Assembly (NCBI GenBank): GCA_001805655.1
Contig: MHGR01000028.1
Span: 18,630 to 27,695 of the forward strand
Reading direction: 5' to 3'
DNA length: 9,066 nt
DNA from: Omnitrophica WOR_2 bacterium RIFCSPHIGHO2_02_FULL_52_10
Lineage (GTDB): Bacteria > Omnitrophota > Gorgyraeia > Zapsychrales > Zapsychraceae
The position numbers and the translations under genes were made by a program. Each line of letters begins with the position of its first letter. Position 1 is the first letter of the stretch. This document shows, piece after piece, positions 1-5,741 of the stretch. The notes below the pieces were generated by a model. The model saw nothing but the letters and a program-made list of their open reading frames with translations. It was not told the origin of the DNA and searched no databases.

Positions 1-907
1 TGGCCGTGCGCACCGCCAACGCCGATCGCTCGCCAAAGGCGCAGTAGAAAAGGAGCCGTTTCCTGTCGGAAAATAGCTCTTTGTGCATTGGGCTCTTGGA
101 GTCGATATAGGCCTCGAGGTGCGGATAAGGCGCGTGCACGGAGCCCGGAATGATCCCTTCCCTTTTTCGCTCTTTGTCTTCGCGCAGATCGACCCAAACA
201 AAGCCAGAATCCTTGAGATGGCCGCTGGCTTGGTCAACGGTGAGCGCCTCGTCCGGCGCAAGCGCTTCGGTTTGGCGGTGTCCGATGGCAATATTAGCCG
301 GGACGGCCACGTCCATCATTTTAGGGTTGGGCAATTTGAGGTTATTCATCAACTCAACATACTGATCGATGGAACTCACCTGCAGGCGCGGATTGCGCAG
401 CCGCTCTTCGCCGATGGTCGAGACGGTCTCGCCCTTGTAGTCGTGGGCGGGATAGACAAGTGTGGTGTCGGGCATCCGCAGGAGCTTGTTAAATAAGGAG
501 TCATACTGCGCGCGCGGATCGCCGTTTTGAAAATCCGTGCGCCCCGTGCCTCGAATCAATAGCGTATCCCCGGTGAATATACGGCCAGGCATTTGGAAGC
601 TATACGAGTCGATGGTGTGGCCCGGGGTATACAGGACATTCAAGCTGAGCCCGTCAATGTCGATCGTGTCTCCCTCTTTCACGCGCATGGAGACGACATC
701 CACGGGGCTTTGCTCGCCCATCACGGTGATGCAGCGCGTCCTGTCGCGCAGCTCACCCAACCCGGTGATGTGATCGGCATGGACATGGGTATCGGCCGCC
801 TTGACCAGTTTTAATTCCAGCAACTCCATAATATTGAGGTAAGTTTGCACATGGCCGAGCACCGGATCAATGATCAGCGCCTCACCGCCCTTGCGGCGGT
901 CTTTTTT
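1..907 (-). CDS. MBL-fold persulfide dioxygenase-like protein fused to rhodanese; 5' end missing, 3' end off the window
   Basis: 302 codons are open. The metallo-beta-lactamase domain shows THVHADH at codons 40-46, PGHT at 95-98, TGDTLLIRGTGRTDF at 112-126 and PAHDYKG at 153-159. By analogy with ETHE1-type enzymes, H41, H97 and D114 would hold the iron. A rhodanese domain starts near codon 222 and carries a catalytic-type loop CAFGERS with C289. Family knowledge: these enzymes oxidise glutathione persulfide to sulfite, and the rhodanese half moves sulfane sulfur. The reading frame is odd at its start. Homology begins at RKGGEALIIDP, which in relatives is about residue 25, and the usual N-terminal strand is absent. 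A TAG at 908-910 precedes it and there is no ATG until 827-829, inside the fold. I see a 5'-truncated gene, probably inactive or unexpressed unless the break is an assembly artefact. The C-terminus continues beyond position 1. Confidence 0.85.
884..907 (+). terminator. Terminator-shaped hairpin with T6, plus strand, inside the truncated gene
   Basis: ACCGCC (884-889) and GGCGGT (895-900) form a 6-bp GC-rich stem with a 5-nt loop, followed by C and six T. The stem falls in conserved RKGGEA codons of the minus-strand gene, so the resemblance may be chance. No plus-strand gene that needs a terminator is visible upstream. Confidence 0.2.
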
Positions 908-910
908 CTA

Positions 911-947
911 GCCCCGGGATTGCTTAAGCAATCCCGGGGCGTTTTTT
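911..947 (+). terminator. 30-bp perfect palindrome followed by T6: strong hairpin, terminator-like on the plus strand
   Basis: The arms GCCCCGGGATTGC (911-923) and GCAATCCCGGGGC (928-940) are perfect complements around TTAA, with GTTTTTT at 941-947. This is a textbook intrinsic-terminator shape for plus-strand transcription, yet no plus-strand gene lies upstream. On the minus strand the hairpin is followed by A-rich sequence and would not terminate. Its position exactly at the break of the MBL-rhodanese gene suggests it came with the rearrangement, or is the end of a repeat element, rather than serving that gene. Confidence 0.4.
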
Positions 948-1006
948 ACTAACACTTATGTTCGCTCGTTTCACTCGCTCCATAAGTGTAAATAAAAAAC
1001 GACCCC
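936..1006. repeat. Long imperfect inverted repeat, 25/26-nt arms with 20-nt centre
   Basis: The left arm (936-960) and the reverse complement of the right arm (981-1006) agree over GGGG, CG, TTTTTT, A and ACACTTATG. They differ by one inserted T and two substitutions. The 20-nt centre (961-980) holds two related TCGCTCG/ACTCGCTC blocks. The GGGG of the left arm is shared with the right arm of the 911-940 palindrome, so the two hairpins exclude each other. It could be a dispersed intergenic repeat, a small element end or a bidirectional terminator; the sequence alone does not decide. Confidence 0.6.
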
Positions 1007-1066
1007 AGCTGTATAATAAAACGAACCTTTACAATTAGGGCCTTGATTCTATTCTAACCTTTGGGT

Positions 1067-1159
1067 TTATTTGTCTTCAGGCGGCCAAAAAACTCCAAAT
1101 ACCATAAACATTTTAAATGCGTGCTGATTCCCCACACAGAAATAGGTATCAGCAAACAT
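1067..1159 (-). CDS. Weak small ORF, 30 codons, unknown
   Basis: An ATG at 1157-1159 opens a 30-residue frame beginning MFADTYFCVGNQH and ending WPPEDK. The same frame stays open upstream for about 22 more codons, rich in Arg, Lys and Glu (for example EKIKEKQITQ), but has no ATG, GTG or TTG there. No Shine-Dalgarno is visible. The composition looks more like protein than random AT-rich sequence, so it may be the tail of a decayed gene. I do not recognise it. Confidence 0.15.
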   Translation of the reverse strand: MFADTYFCVGNQHAFKMFMVFGVFWPPEDK

Positions 1160-1220
1160 TTGGGTTATCTGTTTTTCTTTTATTTTTTCTAAAGCAATAG
1201 CCCTGTTGCGAAGATTTGTT

Positions 1221-1820
1221 CTATGGCCAACTAAGGGTCACATTAACTTCGGATGTTTCAGCTTCATTAACAGTGACATTTTCAGAGTGAGATTTCAGTT
1301 TTTTATGCCAGACCTTAAGGGTATGCGTTCCTGTCGGCACATTTTCAATCTTGTAATTTCCGTTCTCATCCGTTACCGCAAAATAAGGGTTCTCAAGCAC
1401 AATGATCCATGCCTCCATTTCCGGATGAACATCGCATAAGACAACGTGTTCCCCCGCCCGATCGAAAGTTTTTACAAGCGGTCTGGAGGATTTTATCATC
1501 GCTAAATTAAACAAAGTGTCCCGCCCGAAATAAACATGCACATTATGAAGTAACGGGTCGTTATTCATGAATTTGACCTGCTCCCCTTTGAGAATAGGCA
1601 GGACATGGGGGATATAGACCTTCTCGCGTTGGTTCATCTCATGAGGTTCTTCCGCCGGCGGGAATTCTCCCGGGACTCCCTCAAGATAAACAACCGCATC
1701 TTTTTTATCTTGCGCCCCTCTCCATGTGACCGTTCCGGTAATTGTTGAAGCCAAGCTTGTGAGGGGCCATCCCTGCAGCACAGCCAAGAAAAAAGTTAAA
1801 CTTTGAAATGTCTTACGCAT
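1221..1820 (-). CDS. Periplasmic cupredoxin with C-terminal carboxypeptidase-regulatory-like domain
   Basis: The protein has 199 residues. An N-terminal signal peptide (about 1-25, cleavage near SLAS/TIT) implies export to the periplasm. A blue-copper core follows: NNDPLLHNVH at 86-95 supplies a histidine (H92 or H95), and LCDVHPEM at 128-135 supplies C129, H132 and M135. That is the complete His-Cys-His-Met type 1 copper set. Residues about 145-197 (TDENGNYKIENVPTGTHTL) form a carboxypeptidase-regulatory-like beta-sandwich, common as a tail on such small cupredoxins. The likely role is one-electron transfer in the periplasm; the partner is unknown. The ATG at 1818-1820 overlaps the ccsA stop by 8 nt, indicating translational coupling, and the signal peptide begins exactly there. 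The frame is open further upstream, but that part lies inside ccsA. It is often annotated as plastocyanin-like or methylamine-utilisation-like protein. Confidence 0.85.
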   Translation of the reverse strand: MRKTFQSLTFFLAVLQGWPLTSLASTITGTVTWRGAQDKKDAVVYLEGVPGEFPPAEEPHEMNQREKVYIPHVLPILKGEQVKFMNNDPLLHNVHVYFGRDTLFNLAMIKSSRPLVKTFDRAGEHVVLCDVHPEMEAWIIVLENPYFAVTDENGNYKIENVPTGTHTLKVWHKKLKSHSENVTVNEAETSEVNVTLSWP

Positions 1821-2595
1821 AGCTATGAAGCCCTGAAAGAAGATAATTAACGCCGAGATAGGTAAAAACAACCGCGAAAAATCCAACGACAGACACCCAG
1901 GCAAGGGGCTCCGGTTTCCACTTCCTTGTGGCACGTAGATGCAGATAAAGCCCGTAAATGAACCATGTGATGAGCGCCCAAGTTTCTTTTGGATCCCATC
2001 CCCAGTACCTACCCCAAGCGTCGTTGCCCCAGACCGCCCCAGTGACAATTCCCAAAGCGAGAAAGAAAAACCCGAAGACGATCGCCTTGTAGCTTAGAAA
2101 ATCGAGCTGCTGGAGAGGGGTGTCTTTGCGCTTCATTCGCTTAAGGAAAAGGGTGCCCAGGCTTGTGATAAAGGCGACCGCAAAGGAGCCGTACCCAAGC
2201 ATACATAATGCGACATGAAACATAAGCCAGTTACTCTGGAGGGCCGGCATGATCGGATGAATCATTCTGTCGAAGAAGATTGCGTAGGCCAAAACCGAAA
2301 CCGTAAAAAGAGAAATCCAGAAACCAAACCCCTGGAGACGGTAGACCCGCTCAAAGACAAGATAGAGTAAGACAATAGACCAAGCCAAAAAGACCATCGA
2401 TTCGTGGGTATTGGTTAAAGGGGCGTGGCCTGCTTGAAACCAGCGCAGACCTATTGAGATTGTGTGGGAGAGAAAACCCAGGAAAAGGAAGCCTCGGGCA
2501 AAAAGAAGGATATTTTTCTTCCCGAAGATAGCGGCCGCGTATAGAACCGCCCCTAAACAATACCCTAGAAGCGCCAAGTTAAAATAAAAACTCAC
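1813..2595 (-). CDS. ccsA: Cytochrome c biogenesis protein CcsA (ResC/CcmC-like heme handler)
   Basis: This is a 260-residue polytopic inner-membrane protein with about eight hydrophobic segments. The heme-binding WWD signature is present as WGNDAWGRYWGWDPKETW (189-206). Candidate axial histidines are H44, H127 and H256 (GLHSYA at the C-terminus), as in CcsA/ResC. With ResB it forms the system II synthase that moves heme across the membrane and attaches it to CxxCH motifs of apocytochromes in the periplasm. I place the start at GTG 2593-2595, preceded by GGGGGAGG at good spacing and overlapping the end of hemA by 17 nt. The hydrophobic N-terminus begins directly there. The frame extends to 2769, but that part is a basic shadow of hemA. 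The stop overlaps the next gene by 8 nt. Confidence 0.95.
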   Translation of the reverse strand: MSFYFNLALLGYCLGAVLYAAAIFGKKNILLFARGFLFLGFLSHTISIGLRWFQAGHAPLTNTHESMVFLAWSIVLLYLVFERVYRLQGFGFWISLFTVSVLAYAIFFDRMIHPIMPALQSNWLMFHVALCMLGYGSFAVAFITSLGTLFLKRMKRKDTPLQQLDFLSYKAIVFGFFFLALGIVTGAVWGNDAWGRYWGWDPKETWALITWFIYGLYLHLRATRKWKPEPLAWVSVVGFFAVVFTYLGVNYLLSGLHSYA

Positions 2596-3628
2596 GGGAT
2601 GCCTCCCCCTCTTTCTTGAACCAACGACAAAAACGATCCGCTTTTTCCGAGAGGATCGCCTCACAGGCCTCCACGCAATCCGCTCTCTCTCTATGGCCTG
2701 TTTGAAGGCCTTCATTGAAATCGTCGATATTGTAAAGATAGACGTTCTCAAGCTCCGAAACAGATGCATTTATATTTCTGGGGACAGAAATGTCGATAAA
2801 GAAAAGCGGCCGGTTTTTCCGTCTCCTCATAATCGGCGCAATGTCTCCTTTTTCGATCATCCGGTGAGGAGAGCGTGTTGAAGTAATTACGATGTCTGCC
2901 TGTTCTAACATCCTTGGAAGCGCTTCAAAGCGGACGGCCTCGCCTCCGAAAGAGTCCGCCAACTCTTCCGCACGCTCAAAAGAGCGGTTGGCGACGAAGA
3001 TAGAATGTGCCCCTTTCTCAAAAAAATATCGGGCGGTCAGCTCTCCCATCTTCCCGGCGCCGATGATCATGACCGTCTTTTCTGAAAAGGCCCCTCCGAA
3101 AATCTTGACGGCCGCCTCTACAGCGCAGGACCCGATGGAGGCCTTCCCCCTGCCGATCCCGGTCCTGGCGCGAACTTCCTTTGCCGCATGGATGGCCTTT
3201 TCAAAAAGTCTGTTCAGGATTTTCCCCGTTGCCCCCTCAAGCCTCGCCATCTCATACGCCTCTTTGACCTGGCCTAAGATCTCATTTTCCCCGACTACCA
3301 TTGAATCCAGGCCGCTGGCTACACGGAAAAGATGAGAAACGCAATCCGGAAAGGAGCGGACATACCAATGGGGTTCAACCGAACTGAAAGAGACTTCACA
3401 CATTTGGCTTAAGATGCGTTTCATATCAGTTGGCTGCCCATTCAGGTATGGACAAGCCCCGTAAATCTCCGTCCGATTGCAGGTAGAAAGGACGGCGCAT
3501 TCTTTAAGCCCCGCCTCTTGTTGAAACGCCTGAAGCATCTGAGGTGTTTTACCTATGGGAACTGAAAACTTCTCCCGGATTTCAATCGGCGCTGTCTTAT
3601 GGCTAATACCGAAGACAAAGATTTCCAT
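2579..3628 (-). CDS. hemA: Glutamyl-tRNA reductase, C-terminally short
   Basis: HemA reduces glutamyl-tRNA to glutamate-1-semialdehyde with NADPH, the committed step of C5-pathway heme synthesis. The 349 residues show the catalytic loop LSTCNRTE with nucleophile C50, and the substrate/linker motif SGLDSMVVGENEILGQVKEAY. The NADPH Rossmann segment VMIIGAGKMGELTARYF follows at about residue 185, then DISVPRNI and YNIDDF near 295-310. Family members are usually about 410-450 residues. Here the protein ends at RWFKKEGEASREFLF, so most of the C-terminal helical dimerisation domain is missing. The ATG at 3626-3628 lies within the last 26 nt of resB and the stop lies past the ccsA GTG, so expression is probably tied to both neighbours. 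No frameshift that would restore the missing domain is visible: the following frames encode CcsA. Confidence 0.96.
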   Translation of the reverse strand: MEIFVFGISHKTAPIEIREKFSVPIGKTPQMLQAFQQEAGLKECAVLSTCNRTEIYGACPYLNGQPTDMKRILSQMCEVSFSSVEPHWYVRSFPDCVSHLFRVASGLDSMVVGENEILGQVKEAYEMARLEGATGKILNRLFEKAIHAAKEVRARTGIGRGKASIGSCAVEAAVKIFGGAFSEKTVMIIGAGKMGELTARYFFEKGAHSIFVANRSFERAEELADSFGGEAVRFEALPRMLEQADIVITSTRSPHRMIEKGDIAPIMRRRKNRPLFFIDISVPRNINASVSELENVYLYNIDDFNEGLQTGHRERADCVEACEAILSEKADRFCRWFKKEGEASREFLF

Positions 3629-4664
3629 TCTCTCTAAAATCTCTCACGTTAGGTTTGATAAAGAAGACAAAAGAAAGCCCTGCAATCAAGAAAATAAAAC
3701 CTGTATACACAATGGGAACTCCGGGATCCCGGACCACTTCCAGGACCGTCCTTCTTGGATTCTCTTCATCGTAACCCGACTGGTATAAAAGATATCCCGT
3801 GTTCTTGAGGGGATCATTGACCTCGATCCGCCCGGTCCTAAGGATCTGATCCCCCTTGCGGATCTCAACAGTACTTTGAAATTCCTTGATGTGAGGAGTT
3901 CGTTGGTAAATCAATTCGACGTCGCCGGGCGGATCAGTTGTTTGTAAACGCGGAGCGTTTGCAAGGACCCGGCGATGATTTGATCCATTCGGCCCGGTCA
4001 CCTTCACCCAAAGGGCATGACTCTCGGGCCGATTCAAGCCGCCGGGGCCCCTTTCTGTCTTATGATCAATGACACTATCGGGCTCGTAGCGGAGAACCTC
4101 GAGTTGGTAACCGGTCCCTTGAAGCGGGATGGGGCGGCCCGGCGTGACGGGAAATGCCTTCTGGAATCGCCTCTCGGGGATCTGAACCCACAAGCGCTCT
4201 AGGGTCTCGGGGTAATACTCTATAGAGAAATCCTTAAGGGCCACTTCAAAAGGAAGAATGCGGGCTTGGTCTTTCTCATCATAGAAAATGTTGGAGGAGT
4301 TCCCCTCCTCAAGTTCCATGAAGCCCCGTTCACCCCAAAAGACACTGGCCGCCCCACCAATAAGAATGAGCACGATGCAGGCGTGGGTCAGGATGGACCC
4401 AAGCGATTTAAACCTAAAGCGGAATCTAAATAAAAGAGCAGATAAAAGGGAAAGGGACAGAACCCCCCAAAGGAGAAAGAAGAATGAATTCGTATAGACG
4501 TACTCCCGGGCCGTCTCCGGCTTTAGCAGTGTCGCAACAATCAACACCAGAATGATGAGGAACAAAAGTGAGAGTCCAAAGCCATCTGAGGCAAAAAATC
4601 GAAGGAGCTTCCAATCTCCATTATTTTGTTTTCTTGCCTTTTGCCTCATGGGACCATTTCTCAA
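3603..4664 (-). CDS. resB: Cytochrome c biogenesis protein ResB (CcsB)
   Basis: The protein has 353 residues with the ResB layout. Three hydrophobic segments lie near the N-terminus (about 29-48, 58-79 and 88-109, the last containing LTHACIVLILIGG). A periplasmic domain of about 200 residues follows, with typical late motifs VNDPLKNTGYLLYQSGYDE (282-300). A final membrane helix (about 316-336) ends in FFIKPN. ResB and CcsA together bind and present heme to apocytochromes, as in system II. I use the TTG at 4662-4664 because GAGGAG sits 5 nt upstream; an in-frame ATG at 4647-4649 has only a weak ribosome site and would remove five residues. It is the first gene of the resB-hemA-ccsA-cupredoxin unit. 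Sequence conservation in this family is low, so the call rests on topology, motifs and the ccsA neighbour. Confidence 0.92.
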   Translation of the reverse strand: MRNGPMRQKARKQNNGDWKLLRFFASDGFGLSLLFLIILVLIVATLLKPETAREYVYTNSFFFLLWGVLSLSLLSALLFRFRFRFKSLGSILTHACIVLILIGGAASVFWGERGFMELEEGNSSNIFYDEKDQARILPFEVALKDFSIEYYPETLERLWVQIPERRFQKAFPVTPGRPIPLQGTGYQLEVLRYEPDSVIDHKTERGPGGLNRPESHALWVKVTGPNGSNHRRVLANAPRLQTTDPPGDVELIYQRTPHIKEFQSTVEIRKGDQILRTGRIEVNDPLKNTGYLLYQSGYDEENPRRTVLEVVRDPGVPIVYTGFIFLIAGLSFVFFIKPNVRDFRENGNLCLRY

Positions 4665-4687
4665 GAAAACTCCTCACTGCGTACTAG

Positions 4688-4764
4688 CTTTCCTTTATAA
4701 ATTTTTAGATGAAGCTTGGGACAACCCCAACTTCCTCTAAACATTTTATAAAGGAAAGTTGGGG
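4688..4764. repeat. Nested inverted repeats ahead of resB
   Basis: CTTTCCTTTATAAA (4688-4701) is perfectly complementary to 4745-4758 (14 bp). CCCCAACTT (4725-4733) is perfectly complementary to AAGTTGGGG (4756-4764). The single right-hand block 4745-4764 can thus pair with either of two left-hand blocks, giving two alternative hairpins. Neither is followed by a T-run. The outer arm overlaps the proposed -10 of resB, so an operator or an alternating leader structure is possible. Confidence 0.5.
4694..4724 (-). promoter_or_regulatory. Possible sigma70-type promoter for the resB operon
   Basis: On the minus strand TTGTCC (4724-4719) lies 17 nt before TTTATA (4701-4696), with an overlapping TATAAA two bases further. 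This would put the transcript start roughly 25 nt ahead of the TTG start codon, leaving room for the GAGGAG ribosome site. The match to consensus is moderate and in AT-rich DNA, so this is tentative. Confidence 0.3.
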
Positions 4765-4871
4765 TAGCAGTATCCTATGCTGTCAAAAAATCCCCCAAGA
4801 CTCCAAAGTTTGAGTGAAACACTTACGTCAAAGCGGTGTCCACCTGCCAAACAGAAAGGTCTTGAGAGATG

Positions 4872-4979
4872 TTATCGTTCTTGGGATATGGCTTCTTGGA
4901 AACTCTTTTCGATGATAAATCTTGCGCGTTTCACTTTACCATCAATTATGGCCTCTGCGCCAGGGGATTCAGAGTTCAA
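4872..4979 (-). CDS. Candidate 35-codon small protein overlapping the preceding gene
   Basis: A TTG at 4977-4979, with AGAG five nt upstream, opens a frame that overlaps the stop of the preceding gene by 11 nt and runs to TAA at 4872-4874. The product starts LNSESPGAEAIIDGKVKRAR and ends in QEAISQER, a charged, helix-prone peptide. The frame is also open about 14 codons further upstream inside the larger gene. It could be a translationally coupled small protein or a chance ORF; I do not recognise it. Confidence 0.2.
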   Translation of the reverse strand: MNSESPGAEAIIDGKVKRARFIIEKSFQEAISQER

Positions 4980-5709
4980 TATCGCTCTGTTGAGTGATCT
5001 CTCCAGATCGGACCGTCACATCCGGCTTCTCGGAGAGCCACCCTAACCAATGCTTGGAGTCCGGTGGCAGCAAGGAGATGTCATAGTCGCCAACCGGAAT
5101 CCCCTCGATGAAATAGGTGCCGTCTGGACCAGTTGTTACTTCAAACATTGTCTGGCTGGAGCGCTGAGAAGACTCATTACCAAGAAGTCTCAATAATTCG
5201 GTAGTCATTCCCGGGATCGCCGAAAGTTTCACCCGGCAGCCAGCGAGCGGCTGGCCGTCGTGCAACACCCGGCCCGTAACACCCCCGCTCACCGCACCGA
5301 CTGAGTAGGCGCGGCTCTTTTCGCCGGTTGCCGCCAGCCCCTCCTGCAAACTGGCAGCGGTCTGATATCCGGGGGAACCTTCGCTGGTTGGCTCAGCGGA
5401 TGGAGCGATCCGCTCCTTGGGGAGTGAAATCACGACGTAGTCCCCCTGGTCTTCCCAGAGGATTTTTTTCTCCTTCCAGAGCTTTATCTCGGTAGGCGCA
5501 GTTTCCCGTTTCATCAACTCCACGTCGCTCTTGGAAATCTTTACGACGAAGGCATCCGGTCGCTCCTCGAGGATGTCTACCTCTGTGCCTTCTTCGCTAA
5601 CCCTTAATCGCAACTTATCGGCAAAGACAGTGGACGAAAGGTTGGTGGCGGAAAGCACCACGCACACGAAACAACACAGAAAAACTCGACACAATACTCT
5701 GCTCTTCAT
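4969..5709 (-). CDS. Secreted protein with C-terminal carboxypeptidase-regulatory-like domain, function unknown
   Basis: The protein has 246 residues. A signal peptide with a long hydrophobic run (about 5-24) is likely cut after SSTVFA at residue 30; no lipobox is seen. Residues about 31-100 form a mixed, charged region (KISKSDVELMKRE, DYVVISLPKER). A low-complexity linker rich in Ser, Gly and Ala follows to about 138. Residues about 142-246 match a carboxypeptidase-regulatory-like beta-sandwich: GGVTGRVLHDGQPLAGCRVKL, then GPDGTYFIEGIPVGDYDISL and a closing VRSGEITQQSDIEL. Such domains usually serve binding or stability rather than catalysis. The gene starts 31 nt after the cytochrome-porin stop and is probably co-transcribed, so the product may be its periplasmic or outer-membrane partner. 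The start is uncertain: ATG 5707-5709 is used here, an in-frame GTG lies at 5713-5715, and neither has a strong ribosome site. Confidence 0.78.
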   Translation of the reverse strand: MKSRVLCRVFLCCFVCVVLSATNLSSTVFADKLRLRVSEEGTEVDILEERPDAFVVKISKSDVELMKRETAPTEIKLWKEKKILWEDQGDYVVISLPKERIAPSAEPTSEGSPGYQTAASLQEGLAATGEKSRAYSVGAVSGGVTGRVLHDGQPLAGCRVKLSAIPGMTTELLRLLGNESSQRSSQTMFEVTTGPDGTYFIEGIPVGDYDISLLPPDSKHWLGWLSEKPDVTVRSGEITQQSDIEL

Positions 5710-5729
5710 GGACACTTTTTGAATAGTTT

Positions 5730-5741
5730 AGCCTCGAGGCT
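5730..5741. repeat. 12-bp palindrome at the stop of the cytochrome-porin gene
   Basis: AGCCTCGAGGCT is a perfect palindrome lying immediately after the porin coding sequence and inside the 31-nt gap to the next gene. With flanking TTTA/TTAAA it could form a short hairpin. It lacks a T-run, so it might modulate expression of the second gene or protect the upstream mRNA; it may also be chance. Confidence 0.35.

Larger units (their letters stand above)
908..1220. other. Low-GC intergenic region between the cupredoxin gene and the truncated MBL gene
   Basis: This 313-nt gap holds a 30-bp perfect palindrome (911-940), a long imperfect inverted repeat (936-1006), and AT-rich sequence with one weak small ORF (1067-1159, minus). 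I see no convincing minus-strand intrinsic terminator for the resB operon: the 6-bp stem at 1194-1209 is followed on the minus strand by A-rich rather than T-rich sequence. No tRNA or other RNA gene is recognisable. Confidence 0.6.
4665..4968. other. Intergenic region upstream of the resB operon
   Basis: About 300 nt, AT-richer than the genes. The left half holds nested inverted repeats (4688-4764) and a possible promoter for resB. The right half holds a weak 35-codon ORF (4872-4979) running out of the preceding gene. A T6 tract on the minus strand (from + positions 4785-4790) follows a poor 7-bp bulged stem and is not a convincing terminator. No RNA gene is recognised. Confidence 0.5.

Noticed and set aside
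83..814. Plus-strand ORFs at 83-496, 537-773 and 593-814
   Set aside because: They lie antisense to the clearly conserved MBL-rhodanese coding sequence and show no family motifs.
1012..1017. Exact TATAAT on the plus strand
   Set aside because: No acceptable -35 at 16-18 nt and no plus-strand gene downstream; AT-rich chance match.
1194..1209. Stem GCAATA/TGTTGC as terminator of the resB operon
   Set aside because: Only 6 bp with a G-U pair, and followed on the minus strand by A-rich, not T-rich, sequence.
1221..2048. Longer N-terminus for the cupredoxin, start at 2048
   Set aside because: The extra residues overlap conserved CcsA sequence; the signal peptide begins at the ATG 1818-1820.
2596..2769. 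N-terminal extension of CcsA to 2769
   Set aside because: It is a basic, low-hydrophobicity shadow of hemA; a GTG with a strong ribosome site at 2593-2595 fits the family start.
2892..3335. Plus-strand ORF of 147 codons
   Set aside because: Antisense to the NADPH-binding core of hemA, which has full family conservation on the minus strand.
3721..3732. 12-bp palindrome CCGGGATCCCGG
   Set aside because: Lies inside resB coding sequence with no extension of the symmetry; probably chance.
4777..5046. Plus-strand ORF of 89 codons in the gap before resB
   Set aside because: No ribosome site, no recognisable motif, and its second part is antisense to the beta-sandwich domain of the secreted protein.
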